A stretch of 35,264 bases of DNA from Pseudomonadota bacterium (GCA_021813275.1 JAKALD010000005.1:1-35264), one strand, 5' to 3'. Numbered from the stretch's first letter, positions 22,207 to 29,514 are shown. Notes: a model not told the origin generated them from the sequence alone. Translations and numbers: made by a program.

Positions 22207-22213
22207 CAATCTG
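22207..22213. repeat. Left copy of the 7-bp target duplication
   Basis: CAATCTG directly precedes the left inverted repeat of the element and is repeated at 23315-23321. Confidence 0.85.
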
Positions 22214-23314
22214 GGGATGGGTAAAGAATTTCTGTTGAAGAAGTTCTCGCAAGAGGCCTCTTTCCCCTCGGCGAGCAGTTCGGAGTGGGGGCTAATTCGC
22301 ATGTATGGATTCGAAACATGCGAAGTCTCCGTGTTGTGGGGTGCGCGTTCGCCGATTCGGAGCGCGGCGAAGGCAATGCGTGCGATGCAAGCGCACATGG
22401 ACGATTCGTCCGAAGAAACGCGGGCGTCCGGTGCACCGGACGCCCGCGTCGATTCTGCACAAGGTGTTCGTGCGCGGCTTCACGCTCAGCCAGCTCGCGT
22501 CCAATCGTCAAAGCGTTGCGCTTGCGGCGTTCCGGTATCGATTCCGGCAGGCGCTCAAGCGGTTTGTCGCTCGGCCGAGTCCGCAGAAGATTCCTCGGGG
22601 GCCGCTGGTGCTGCTTGCCGACGGGCTGTGGTTCCAGTTCGACGGAGTACCGTGGGTGCTGTATTTGATGGCGCTGAAGCCCTGCAGGGGCAACCACGCT
22701 GTCTTTCTCGATCCGATGCTCTGCCCAGGCAAGGAGGGCGCCTCGCGCTGGCAGAGGGCCTTGGCGGCGATTCCTCAGCAGGCACAGCGACGCATTCAGG
22801 CCATTGTCGTCGACAACCTCCCCGGATTGCGAAAGCTCGCCCACCAGCATGGCTGGATACTGCAACTGTGCCACTTCCATTTGCTGCTCAAGCTGCAGGT
22901 TCATCGTCGTGGCGTGCGCTACGCCCTTCGTGGTGGCCCCGTTCGCGAGGAGATCTACCAGCTCATGCGGGAAGCAGTGGAATTGCCCGAGGGACGACGC
23001 CTGCACCATACGCTGCAGCGTCTGCGTCGTTTATCTCTCTCCGACTGTGGGACCGCCCGCATTCAAGCCACAGTCCGCGAGTTCTTGCAGGCATTCAGGT
23101 TCTACCGCTCATACCTTACGCATCCGCACCTCGGTCTTCCTCGAACCACAAACGCCATCGAATCCATGGGGCGGCCTGTTCGCGAGATGTTCCGAAGCAG
23201 CCGCTCCGGTTCGAACCCCAGATCGGTGTTGCTTTGGGCTACCGCTCTTATCCGCATGCGACCCAGGATCACCTGCAACGGCCATATCTTCAACAGAAAA
23301 ACTTAATCCTTCTC
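22214..23314 (+). mobile_element. 1,101-bp insertion sequence with DDE transposase
   Basis: The element interrupts the ORF6N gene. Its imperfect inverted repeats are 28 bp (22214-22241 and 23287-23314), matching at 22 of 28 positions with the inner 13 bases identical (TTTCTGTTGAAGA). It is flanked by CAATCTG on both sides. Base composition is visibly lower in GC than its surroundings, so it came recently from elsewhere. The only gene is the transposase. Family assignment is uncertain: the transposase looks mutator/IS256-like, but a 7-bp duplication is shorter than the usual 8-9. Confidence 0.85.
22305..23306 (+). CDS. DDE transposase with N-terminal zinc finger
   Basis: The 333-residue protein begins with a putative zinc ribbon (C10, C11, C25, C28: CVRCKRTW) and a basic linker. 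A DDE triad can be proposed: D106 in [13 protein letters not shown]170 in [10 protein letters not shown], and E286 in [14 protein letters not shown]. This resembles the mutator/IS256 group and its IS1249-like branch. The frame is complete and without stops, so the element may be active. It ends eight bases before the end of the element. Confidence 0.82.
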   Translation: MDSKHAKSPCCGVRVRRFGARRRQCVRCKRTWTIRPKKRGRPVHRTPASILHKVFVRGFTLSQLASNRQSVALAAFRYRFRQALKRFVARPSPQKIPRGPLVLLADGLWFQFDGVPWVLYLMALKPCRGNHAVFLDPMLCPGKEGASRWQRALAAIPQQAQRRIQAIVVDNLPGLRKLAHQHGWILQLCHFHLLLKLQVHRRGVRYALRGGPVREEIYQLMREAVELPEGRRLHHTLQRLRRLSLSDCGTARIQATVREFLQAFRFYRSYLTHPHLGLPRTTNAIESMGRPVREMFRSSRSGSNPRSVLLWATALIRMRPRITCNGHIFNRKT

Positions 23315-23321
23315 CAATCTG
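23315..23321. repeat. Right copy of the 7-bp target duplication
   Basis: CAATCTG directly follows the right inverted repeat and matches 22207-22213. Confidence 0.85.
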
Positions 23322-23718
23322 TGACCTTGAAGCGCGGCCAGAACATCAAGTATCTGCCCTACGCCTTCACCGAACAAGGCGTGGCCATGCTCTCGAGCGT
23401 GCTGCGAAGCCCCCGCGCCGTGCGGGTCAACATCGAAATCCTGCGCGCCTTCGTGAAGCTGCGGCAGATGCTCGCCTCGAACGCCGAGCTGGCGCGCAAG
23501 CTGACGGCGCTCGAAAGGAGATACGACGCCCAGTTCAAGGTCGTGTTCGACGCGATCCGCGAGCTCATGACGCCGCCGGCCGCGAAGCGGCGGTCGATCG
23601 GGTTCGGTCCTTGGGAGAAGAAATGACGGCGGACTTTTCCTGAGAGGGACAGCCGGAGCGCCGGTAGAATTTCGGCGTCCGAAAGACGCCGCGCATAACG
23701 CGAAGCGACGGGGGAGCG

Positions 23719-24195
23719 GTGCCGGGGAATCCGGAAGAAGAAGCCCGCGAGGAGATCGATCGGCTGCTCATTGCGGCGGGCTGGTCGGTGCAGGACTACA
23801 AGTCCGTAGACCTTCACGCGGCGCAGGGCGTCGCGTTGCGCGAATTCCCGCTGAAGGACGGCTACGGGGAGGCCGACTACCTTCTGTACGTCGACGCGAA
23901 GGCCGCGGGCGTGATCGAAGCGAAGAGGGTCGGCGCGACGCTCACCGGCGTCGAAGTCCAGTCCGGCAAGTATTCGAAGGGCCTGCCCGACGCGCTGCCC
24001 GCGTGGCGCCGGCCCCTTCCTTTCCTCTACGAATCGACGGGCCTCGAGACGCACTTCACGAACGGCCTCGACCCCGAGCCGCGCGCGCGCAACGTGTTCG
24101 CCTTCCATCGCCCGGAGACGCTCGCCGCCTGGCTCTCGACGCCGCAGCCGGATCCCGCCTCCGTGCCCGCGAAGACCGCCCGGTACGCGCGCTCG
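23719..24195 (+). pseudogene. N-terminal stump of type I restriction subunit HsdR
   Basis: From GTG 23719, about 155 residues match the N-terminal nuclease domain of HsdR: EEEAREEIDRLLIAAGWSVQ, DGYGEADYLLYVDAKAAGVIE, AKRVGATLTGVEVQSGKYS, then PLPFLYESTGLETHFTN and NVFAFHRPETLAAWL. The D-(x)n-E-A-K nuclease residues are intact. Similarity ends at about 24195, before any helicase motif; a full HsdR has about 800-1,000 residues. The following bases lead into an opposite-strand toxin remnant. Without the motor it cannot work as a restriction subunit, but could be an old deletion scar. Confidence 0.75.
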
Positions 24196-24337
24196 GATGC
24201 CGGCATCGGGACGTTCGCCTCACGAACGGCGCTGCCGCGGATCCGACGGGCCGTACGTGAGATCCTCGGCCGCTGTCACCGACAGCGACTGGTTCGATGT
24301 TCTTCGAGGCACATGTACAGCGGTGCGCTGCCTCGTC
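24196..24337. other. Junction sequence without a recognisable gene
   Basis: No frame of known type is seen between the HsdR stump and the end of the PIN-like toxin relic; the sequence is a deletion joint of unknown origin. Confidence 0.4.
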
Positions 24338-24685
24338 TATTTGGGGTACCAGAGCGAGATCGATCCCTGACCGTCGCATCGTGGCCGGATCGGGCGGCAT
24401 GCGGGCGGTACACCTTGGCGATATACGGCGGCGCGTGGCCGTCCACGAGCTGCTCGATCTTCGCCAGCGTGTTGACGAAATTCCGAGCTCGTTCGGCGTG
24501 TAGCGGATGCGCTCGTTGTGGGTGAGTGCGACCCGCCCGTTGCGGCCGCAGTGCTCGAGCCACTGCTCGTCCGACCCGTCGGGCGGGAAGAGGTCGTGAT
24601 GCCGCTCGACGGTCAGGCCGGCGGCAGCGAGGATTTCGGGAAAGCGTTTGCCGAGATCGCGGTCCGTGAAATAGACACGGCTCAC
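24338..24685 (-). pseudogene. PIN-like toxin (VapC45/DUF5615-like), deleted and frameshifted
   Basis: From GTG 24685, SRVYFTDRDLGKRFPEILAA and then PDGSDEQWLEHCGRNGRVAL, THNERIRYTPNEL match the first half of a PIN-like toxin partnered with DUF433 proteins. The frame then breaks at GAGCTCGG (about 24494), and another frame continues ARNFVNTLAKIEQLVDGH and PPYIAKVYRP. About 25 residues are missing at the joint. A third frame carries the end, SISLWYPK, stopping at 24338. Hence the toxin is dead, while the upstream antitoxin is open. Confidence 0.68.
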
Positions 24686-25347
24686 GCAGCGCGCTCGTAC
24701 AGCACGGCTTGCTCGACTTCCTCTACGGTCAGGTCGAAGTCGGCGGCGACCTCCGCTGCCGGCTCCTTGGCGTCGATGCGCCCGGCGATGGCCGCGGTGG
24801 AGATTCCGGCGCGCGCGACGACCGGCCTGCCGAAGGCGACTTTCGGATCGATGGCGATGGTGCGGGGGGCGCGGCTGTCGGCGGAGACGAAGGGGTAAAG
24901 CCGCACCGGGAATTTCCATTCGTCCCACTCGACCCGTTTCAGGTGCTCCTCGAAGACGAGGCGCATGGCCAGTTGACCGGCGGTCGGCAGCTCGATCAGC
25001 TGCCCGTACTTGTCGAGAAAGAGCTTGCCCGCGTCGGTACGCAGCTCTTTGCTGAGGAGCAGGCGCTCGATTCTCAACGTCCGCTCCGCGTAATCCAGCG
25101 CCTCGCGTACCGCCCTGATCGTCACGCCGTGCTCGGTGCGCAGCGCGCGCAAAACGTGGGCCTCGATCAGGTTCCAGAACGACAGCGTCGGGGGCTGCTT
25201 GCGCGGTGGATGAATCAGAGGCCGGAAGTGGCCGACGCCCTTGGTTTTGCGGTAGGCGCGTCCCGCGACCCACGACCTGAGCGTCGGGGCAGGGAGTCTG
25301 AGGTAGCGAGCGGCCTCGGCCAGACCGTAAGCCGCCTGGTTCCTCAG
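24682..25347 (-). CDS. DUF433 antitoxin with N-terminal HTH
   Basis: Read from a CTG at 25347, the 221-residue protein has a MerR-like HTH (AAYGLAEAARYLRLPAPTLR, SWVAGRAYRKTKGVGHF), a middle with FWNLIEAHVLRALRTEHG, and a C-terminal DUF433 domain (VAFGRPVVARAGISTAAIAG to EEVEQAVLYERA). A TAA lies three codons upstream, and no ATG, GTG or TTG occurs before the HTH; the first standard start, a TTG at 25152, would delete it. Either CTG is used or the true start codon has mutated. It overlaps the toxin relic by four bases (GTGA). Confidence 0.72.
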   Translation of the reverse strand: MRNQAAYGLAEAARYLRLPAPTLRSWVAGRAYRKTKGVGHFRPLIHPPRKQPPTLSFWNLIEAHVLRALRTEHGVTIRAVREALDYAERTLRIERLLLSKELRTDAGKLFLDKYGQLIELPTAGQLAMRLVFEEHLKRVEWDEWKFPVRLYPFVSADSRAPRTIAIDPKVAFGRPVVARAGISTAAIAGRIDAKEPAAEVAADFDLTVEEVEQAVLYERAA

Positions 25348-25565
25348 ATCGTGTTATTGCGCGTCTTTGCCGGCCTTCCTGACCATGCGGCGCATTATCG
25401 CGCCAAATGAGGGGCTTTCCGAGCCCGACGTCGGCGCAGCGGCCTCGGTGCTTTGCACCGTCTCGTCAATTCGCGTGAGGTGATTCGAGCCAGCGCCTCA
25501 GGGTCGGGCAGGGGAAATCGTCGCTGAAGGAGCCGCTCGAAGCCCTCTACGGCCGCCGCCTTTGC
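25348..25565. other. Intergenic stretch downstream of lexA
   Basis: No confident gene. A leftward frame in 25440-25560 reads GFERLLQRRFPLPDPEALAR, weakly like the end of DUF4351-type proteins, but I cannot support an assignment. Confidence 0.35.
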
Positions 25566-26141
25566 CTACCGATAGCTCCTGAACTGCCCCACCACGACGC
25601 CGAAGATCTCGAGGTCGTCCTTCGGCCGGATGACGGGGTAAGCCTTGTTCTCGGGCCGCAGGACAATGCGGCCCTTCTCGCGCGCGAGGCGCTTCAGGGT
25701 GAATTCGTTGTCGAGGATCGCGACCACGATGTCGCCGACGTTCGCGCTGGTGCGCTTTTCGACCACGACGGTGTCGCCGTCGAGGATCCCCGCGTCGATC
25801 ATTGAGTCGCCCTTCACCTTGATGAGGAGGGTTCGGGAGGGGTTCGCGACCAAGTGCTCGTCGATGGTCAGTGTCTCCGGTGCGGTCTCCGCCGCGGGGC
25901 TCGGCATGCCCGCGCGCACGCTCTCGGCGACCGGGCGCTCGAAGAAGCGCTTGCCGGGCTTGAGCCGCCGATCGGGCGTGCTCTCGAGGAACCCCTCAGA
26001 CTTGAGCCGCAGGACCATCTCGGCCACGGACGCCTTGGAATTGAGCCCGACCAAAGCGCCGATGCGCGCGTAGGAAGGAAGCACGCGGTGCTTGGCGTAG
26101 TAGTCTTGCAGCCGCCCTACGTATTGACCGTCATCAGCCAT
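25566..26141 (-). CDS. LexA-like repressor / S24 family autopeptidase
   Basis: The 191-residue protein has an N-terminal winged helix (about 6-60: YVGRLQDYYAKHRVLPSYAR, then GLNSKASVAEMVLRLKSEGF), a linker with the Ala77-Gly78 cleavage site in SVRAGMPSP, and an S24 peptidase domain with Ser113 in KGDSMIDAGILDGD and Lys150 in NEFTLKRLA; their spacing of 37 equals that of E. coli LexA (S119/K156). It should be cleaved when RecA filaments form. Its HTH is shorter than standard LexA, so it is probably a second, LexA2-like repressor. The promoter carries an SOS box, and the gene is divergent from DUF5131. Confidence 0.85.
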   Translation of the reverse strand: MADDGQYVGRLQDYYAKHRVLPSYARIGALVGLNSKASVAEMVLRLKSEGFLESTPDRRLKPGKRFFERPVAESVRAGMPSPAAETAPETLTIDEHLVANPSRTLLIKVKGDSMIDAGILDGDTVVVEKRTSANVGDIVVAILDNEFTLKRLAREKGRIVLRPENKAYPVIRPKDDLEIFGVVVGQFRSYR

Positions 26142-26147
26142 CAGCCT

Positions 26148-26176
26148 ACGATACCGAACGAACGTTCGGTGGTCAA
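26148..26176 (-). promoter_or_regulatory. lexA promoter with CGAAC-N4-GTTCG SOS box in the spacer
   Basis: On the minus strand, -35 TTGACC (26176-26171), 17-base spacer and -10 TATCGT (26153-26148) place the start at about 26141, which is the A of the ATG. The spacer contains CGAACGAACGTTCG (26155-26168), a full match to the Gram-positive-type SOS box CGAAC-R-N-R-Y-GTTCG. Repressor binding would block polymerase. The same site lies 95 bases before the DUF5131 gene. Confidence 0.7.
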
Positions 26177-26262
26177 TCCATACGACATAGTCTGGTCGCG
26201 AACAAGTGCGACTTCTGTAAGAGCTGCCGAATAGGCGGAACATCTTCCGGCGAGGATGAGAC

Positions 26263-26994
26263 ATGTCTACGGTCAGTGGGATCGATTGGACCGAGATCAC
26301 CTGGAATCCCACGGTCGGTTGCGCGAAGATTTCGCCCGGCTGCAAGCACTGCTACGCCGAGAGCATGGCGAAGCGGTTGCAGGCCATGGGGATGCGAGGC
26401 TACGAGAACGGCTTCGAGCTGACGCTCATGCCGGAACGGTTGAGCGAGCCCCTGGAGCGCAGAAAGCCGACCGTCTATTTCGTCAATTCCATGTCGGATC
26501 TGTTTCATGAACGGGTCCCGTTCGATTTCGCCCGTCGCGTTTTCGATGTCATGGGGCGTTCGCCGCAGCACACCTTTCAGGTGCTCACGAAACGGGCGGA
26601 CCGGATGGCCGAGCTCTGCGCGGATCTGGCGGTGCCGGCGAACGTGTGGCTCGGCGCGTCGGTCGAAAACCGCAAGCACGGCCTGCCGAGAATTTCGCTG
26701 CTGCGCGGAATCGACGCGCCGGTGCGCTTCCTGTCGATCGAGCCGCTGCTGGAGGACCTTGGGAGCTTCGACCTCCGCGGGATCAAGTGGGTGATCGTCG
26801 GCGGCGAGTCCGGCCGCAAGGCGCGCCCGATGAGGTCGGCCTGGGTGGACAACATCAAGCGGCAATGCGACGAAGCGGGAGTGGCCTTCTTCTTCAAGCA
26901 ATGGGGTGCATGGGGAATGGACGGGCAGAAGCGCTCCAAGAAGGCGAACGGCAGGCTGTACGCGGGCCGGCTGTGGGACGCGATGCCGGCGTAG
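26263..26994 (+). CDS. Phage Gp37/Gp68-like protein (DUF5131), radical-SAM-like
   Basis: The 243-residue protein has the DUF5131 hallmarks: GIDWTEITWNPTVGC, a cysteine cluster C20-x6-C27-x2-C30 (CAKISPGCKHCYAE), YFVNSMSDLFHE, FQVLTKRADRM, WLGASVENRK, RFLSIEPLLEDLG and WVIVGGESGRKARPM. The cysteines suggest an iron-sulfur cluster, and distant relation to radical SAM photoproduct-lyase-like enzymes has been proposed. It is common on phages and near restriction and repair genes. GAGGATGAG precedes the ATG. Its divergent placement from the lexA-like gene suggests SOS control and a DNA-damage role. Confidence 0.88.
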   Translation: MSTVSGIDWTEITWNPTVGCAKISPGCKHCYAESMAKRLQAMGMRGYENGFELTLMPERLSEPLERRKPTVYFVNSMSDLFHERVPFDFARRVFDVMGRSPQHTFQVLTKRADRMAELCADLAVPANVWLGASVENRKHGLPRISLLRGIDAPVRFLSIEPLLEDLGSFDLRGIKWVIVGGESGRKARPMRSAWVDNIKRQCDEAGVAFFFKQWGAWGMDGQKRSKKANGRLYAGRLWDAMPA

Positions 26995-27000
26995 CCTCGA

Positions 27001-27014
27001 GGCGCTGCAGCGCC
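27001..27014 (+). terminator. Short palindromic hairpin after DUF5131
   Basis: GGCGCTGCAGCGCC is a perfect palindrome followed by only TT, so it is a weak or rho-dependent terminator at best. Confidence 0.3.
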
Positions 27015-27087
27015 TTCCGCAATCAATGCTTCGTCAGGCGCCCTCTATCAACCGTACCCGGCGCTCATCGTCCGCGTGCGATGACAT

Positions 27088-27117
27088 GTTCCCAAAACGG
27101 GAACTTCGTGCTAAGTT
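27088..27117 (+). promoter_or_regulatory. Operator and promoter of higBA
   Basis: GTTCCCAAAACGGGAAC (27088-27104) is a perfect six-base inverted repeat around AAAAC. TTCCCA (27089-27094) and TAAGTT (27112-27117), 17 bases apart, could be the promoter, so the operator overlaps the -35. HigA-type repression is expected. Confidence 0.6.
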
Positions 27118-27141
27118 CACCGCTCCAATCTCCAGGCTTGG

Positions 27142-27432
27142 ATGAAAGTACTCGACCGCGAGCGGCTCGAGCGGTTCTGCCGCAAGCACACCGATGCCCG
27201 CAGCTGGATCGAGAACTGGCTGGCCGATGTCGAGAGCGCAGAATGGAGCACGCCGCAGGACATTCGCCGGCGCTACGCCAGCGCCAGCTTTCTGCCGGAA
27301 GGGGTCGTGGTCTTCAACGTGAAGGGCAACGCGTACCGGCTCGAAACGACGGTAGCCTATCGGACCGGCGTCGTCCTGATCGATTGGATCGGCACGCACC
27401 GCGAGTATGACGAGCGCAACAAGAGGCGCTGA
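27142..27432 (+). CDS. higB: HigB toxin (HigB_toxin/RelE-like mRNA interferase)
   Basis: The 96-residue protein matches the HigB_toxin family: SWIENWLADVESAEWSTPQD, ASASFLPEGVVVFNVKGNAY, RLETTVAYRTGVVLIDWIGT and HREYDERN at the end. The lysine, arginine and tyrosine residues of the active site (K81/R86-like and HREYD) are present. It should cut mRNA on the ribosome. The toxin comes first, as is normal for higBA, and the antitoxin starts one base after its stop. Confidence 0.88.
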   Translation: MKVLDRERLERFCRKHTDARSWIENWLADVESAEWSTPQDIRRRYASASFLPEGVVVFNVKGNAYRLETTVAYRTGVVLIDWIGTHREYDERNKRR

Positions 27433-27433
27433 C

Positions 27434-27841
27434 ATGGAACTGCGGATCATCAAGACCGAAGAGCAGCATCGCCGCTACCTCGAAGAAGCGCGGCGCCTGG
27501 CGAAGGGCGACCCCGAGCCGGAAAGCGAGGACGGCGCACGGCTCGAGCTCCTCGCCAAGCTCATCGACGACTACGAGAAGGAGCGCTTCAAGTTCCGCAA
27601 GCCCGATCCGATCGAGGCGATTCTCTTCCGGATGGAGGAGCAGGGCCTGCGCCAGGCGGACATCGCCGCGCTCGTCGGCGGGAAGAACCGGGCTTCGGAG
27701 ATCCTCTCGCGGAAGCGCCCCCTCACGCTTGCGATGGTTCGTGCGCTTCACGAGAAGCTCGGCATTCCCAGTGAGCTTCTGATCCGCGAGCCCGCCGCCG
27801 AATACCGGGTGCGCCGGCCTGGAGGTAAGCGGACTCGATGA
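27434..27841 (+). CDS. higA: HigA antitoxin (XRE-type HTH)
   Basis: The 135-residue protein has an N-terminal charged helical segment (ELRIIKTEEQHRRYLEEARR, PESEDGARLELLAKLIDDYE) and a C-terminal XRE HTH (PIEAILFRMEEQGLRQADIA, LVGGKNRASEILSRKRPL). This N-to-C order is typical of HigA partners of HigB_toxin. The ATG at 27434, one base after the higB stop, was chosen over an ATG-less extension to 27407 because of operon spacing. It should repress the promoter at 27088-27117. Confidence 0.87.
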   Translation: MELRIIKTEEQHRRYLEEARRLAKGDPEPESEDGARLELLAKLIDDYEKERFKFRKPDPIEAILFRMEEQGLRQADIAALVGGKNRASEILSRKRPLTLAMVRALHEKLGIPSELLIREPAAEYRVRRPGGKRTR

Positions 27842-27899
27842 GCGCTGCGCCGAAGGCAACCGAGGATGTGCTGCCAAACCTTTGACCAAGGGTGACGCC

Positions 27900-28132
27900 A
27901 TGCCGCGCACCCTCTCGATCAACCGCGCCCCCGTGCTCACCCTCTGGGCCACGATCGTCGCCGAGCGCCTGGGCTTCGACCACGACGAAGCGCTCACGCT
28001 CGGACACACCGTCGCGGGCCTCAACGCCTACTCGAAGGGCGTCTCGCTCGGCCTCTTCACGCCCGCCCCTGAAGAGGTCAAAGCCAGGCGCGCGACCTGG
28101 ACGCGATCAGAAAGCTCGCCAAGGCGGTTTGA
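27900..28132 (+). pseudogene. Conserved hypothetical gene reduced by a large internal deletion
   Basis: From ATG 27900 the frame reads PRTLSINRAPVLTLWATIVA, DEALTLGHTVAGLNAYSKGV and FTPAPEEVKA, which I recognise as the start of a conserved but uncharacterised proteobacterial protein of about 140-160 residues. At about 28085-28092 the frame shifts to DLDAIRKLAKAV, the family C-terminus, with a stop at 28130-28132. About 70-80 residues are missing. The first frame runs on into unrelated sequence. Confidence 0.6.
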
Positions 28133-28145
28133 GTCGCGGCCTGCG

Positions 28146-28166
28146 CCGTTCGCGATTTGCGAACGG
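28146..28166. promoter_or_regulatory. Inverted repeat upstream of the DUF4258 gene
   Basis: CCGTTCGC and GCGAACGG form a perfect eight-base repeat with a 5-base centre, GATTT. It is the most likely operator for the DUF4258-DUF2283 pair, though a terminator for the upstream relic is possible. Confidence 0.4.
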
Positions 28167-28207
28167 TGCGTCCGTCAACCGGGGTCGCAACCGAGCGTTG
28201 CCCGGGC

Positions 28208-28471
28208 ATGCCGCCGGAGATTCCCGCCTTTGTGCTGACGGAGCACGCCAAGGTCGTGCTCGCCGAGCGGGGCATACCGCTCGCCTGGGTCGAACGTGCT
28301 CTGGCCCGGCCGCAACGCACGGCCGTCGACGACGCCGATCCGGAGCTGCGCCACGCGATTGCGGCGATCCCGGAGCACGGTGACCGCTATTTGCGGGTGA
28401 TCTACAATTTCACCGTCGCGCCATGGCGCGTCGTGACCGCCTATTTCGATCGCGGACTGAGGGGCGAGTGA
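28208..28471 (+). CDS. DUF4258 protein, toxin-like
   Basis: The 87-residue protein reads FVLTEHAKVVLAERGIPLAW, ALARPQRTAVDDADPELRHA and RYLRVIYNFTVAPWRVVTAYFDRG, matching DUF4258. The C-terminal strand with R-V-V-T-A-Y-F-D resembles BrnT/RelE-like ribonuclease folds. Its stop overlaps the start of the DUF2283 gene (TGATG). DUF4258-DUF2283 pairs are candidate toxin-antitoxin modules, with little experimental work that I know of. The start ATG at 28208 fits the family length. Confidence 0.82.
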   Translation: MPPEIPAFVLTEHAKVVLAERGIPLAWVERALARPQRTAVDDADPELRHAIAAIPEHGDRYLRVIYNFTVAPWRVVTAYFDRGLRGE

Positions 28472-28671
28472 TGAGGATGCACTACGACGAAGAGGCTGAC
28501 GCGCTCTACCTGCGGCTCGACGACTCGAAGATCATCGACTCGAAGGAAGTCCAGCCGGGGATCGTGCTCGACTTCAACGCGGAGCAACAAGTCGTCGGCA
28601 TCGAAGTGCTCCGACTCAAGGAGCGCGTGCCGAACGCCGACGTCAAGCAGCTTCATTTCGACGTCGCCTGA
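28471..28671 (+). CDS. DUF2283 protein, antitoxin-like
   Basis: A 66-residue protein with the DUF2283 pattern: MHYDEEADALYLRLDDSKII, EVQPGIVLDFNAEQQVVGIE, VLRLKERVP. This small beta-rich fold is the usual companion of DUF4258 and is presumed to neutralise it. The start ATG at 28471 overlaps the DUF4258 stop by one base; ATG 28477 is a possible alternative. The gene is followed by a terminator-like hairpin. Confidence 0.85.
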   Translation: MRMHYDEEADALYLRLDDSKIIDSKEVQPGIVLDFNAEQQVVGIEVLRLKERVPNADVKQLHFDVA

Positions 28672-28690
28672 CCCCGCGGCGATCGCCAGG

Positions 28691-28714
28691 AAACGGGGTC
28701 CGACCCGTTTTCAG
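28691..28714 (+). terminator. Hairpin after DUF2283, REP-like
   Basis: AAACGGG (28691-28697), loop GTCCGA, CCCGTTT (28704-28710), then TC. It resembles the short GGGGTCAGACCCC palindromes scattered through many environmental proteobacteria, and may act as a terminator. Confidence 0.5.
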
Positions 28715-28752
28715 CGCCGCTCGGCGCGGGCGCGCGAAGAGAGGAGAACGAG

Positions 28753-29514
28753 ATGCCGAAAACCGTCCTCATCACCGGCGCCGGGAGCGGCTTCGGCCGC
28801 GGCGCCGCGGTCGAGCTCGCCAGGCGCGCTCACAAGGTGATCGCCACCGTCGAGACCGAGGCGCAGGCGAAGGAGCTCGTCGCCGCGCACCCAGAGCTGA
28901 CGGTCGAGAAGCTCGACATCACGAACCCGGGCGAGGTGGCGAAGGTCGACCGCTGGAACTTCGACGTCTTCGTCGCGAACGCGGGCCGCGGCCAGACCGG
29001 CCCCTTGAGCCTCGTTCCCATGGAGCGCCTGCGCGCGGTGTTCGAGGTGAACGTATTCGGCACGTTCGCGATCACGCAGCGCGTCGCGCAGGCGATGCGC
29101 AGGAAGCGCGCGGGGCGGATCCTCATCGTCTCCTCGATCGGCGGGGTGCGCGCGGGCGTGGGCTCGGGGCCCTACACGATGACGAAGCACGCGCTGCAGG
29201 CCTTCGGCACGGCGCTGCGCGCCGAGCTCGCGCCCTTCGGCGTGGACGTTGCGCTCATCAACCCCGGCCCGTACGCCACCGGCTTCAATGACCGCATGGC
29301 GAACGACCCGGGTCCCTGGTTCGACCGCAGGACGGCCGCGCCCGAGGACGTGGCGGTCATGGATGCGCTCGTCGCGCGCATCACCGTCGGCCAATTCGAC
29401 CCGAAGGAGGTGGTGCAGCGCTACGTGGAGCTCGTCGAAGCCGACAAGACCGAGCTCGTCAACTTCATCCCGCCCGACATCCTCGATCGCTTCCTCAAGC
29501 CCACGAACGCCTGA
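28753..29514 (+). CDS. Short-chain dehydrogenase/reductase
   Basis: The 253-residue enzyme has TGAGSGFGRGAAVELARRAH (8-27), NAGRG at ~76, the serine in RILIVSSIGGVRAG, and the Y-x3-K in GPYTMTKHALQAFG. TGAGSGFGR marks the classical SDR branch without a FabG-like C-terminus; the long helical tail (DPKEVVQRYVELVEADKT) is typical of retinol-dehydrogenase-like proteins. GAGAGGAGAACGAG forms a strong ribosome-binding site. The substrate is unknown. The cupin gene follows after 40 bases. Confidence 0.87.
   Translation: MPKTVLITGAGSGFGRGAAVELARRAHKVIATVETEAQAKELVAAHPELTVEKLDITNPGEVAKVDRWNFDVFVANAGRGQTGPLSLVPMERLRAVFEVNVFGTFAITQRVAQAMRRKRAGRILIVSSIGGVRAGVGSGPYTMTKHALQAFGTALRAELAPFGVDVALINPGPYATGFNDRMANDPGPWFDRRTAAPEDVAVMDALVARITVGQFDPKEVVQRYVELVEADKTELVNFIPPDILDRFLKPTNA

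Larger units (their letters stand above)
21994..23626 (+). pseudogene. ORF6N-domain gene split by an insertion sequence
   Basis: The first part (GTG 21994 to 22213, GGAGAGGAGAG upstream) encodes the ORF6N domain: PLESIEARILVLRGQKVMLS, AEVYGVAPRALVQAVRRNL, FPADFMFQLTWEE. The rest (23322-23626) continues [40 protein letters not shown] and a coiled tail. Removing the element and one copy of the 7-bp duplication restores an uninterrupted 174-residue frame (LKSQS joined to VTLKRG). ORF6N/RhuM-like genes often stand beside type I restriction genes, and an HsdR stump follows 92 bases later. Confidence 0.85.

Noticed and set aside
22217-23626. A 469-residue frame running through the insertion sequence into the ORF6N 3' half
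   Set aside because: It reads the transposase in the wrong frame; only the last 100 residues belong to a gene.
25440-25560. Possible DUF4351-like tail downstream of lexA
   Set aside because: Only a short LLQRRF-type word matches, with no start codon or neighbouring domain.
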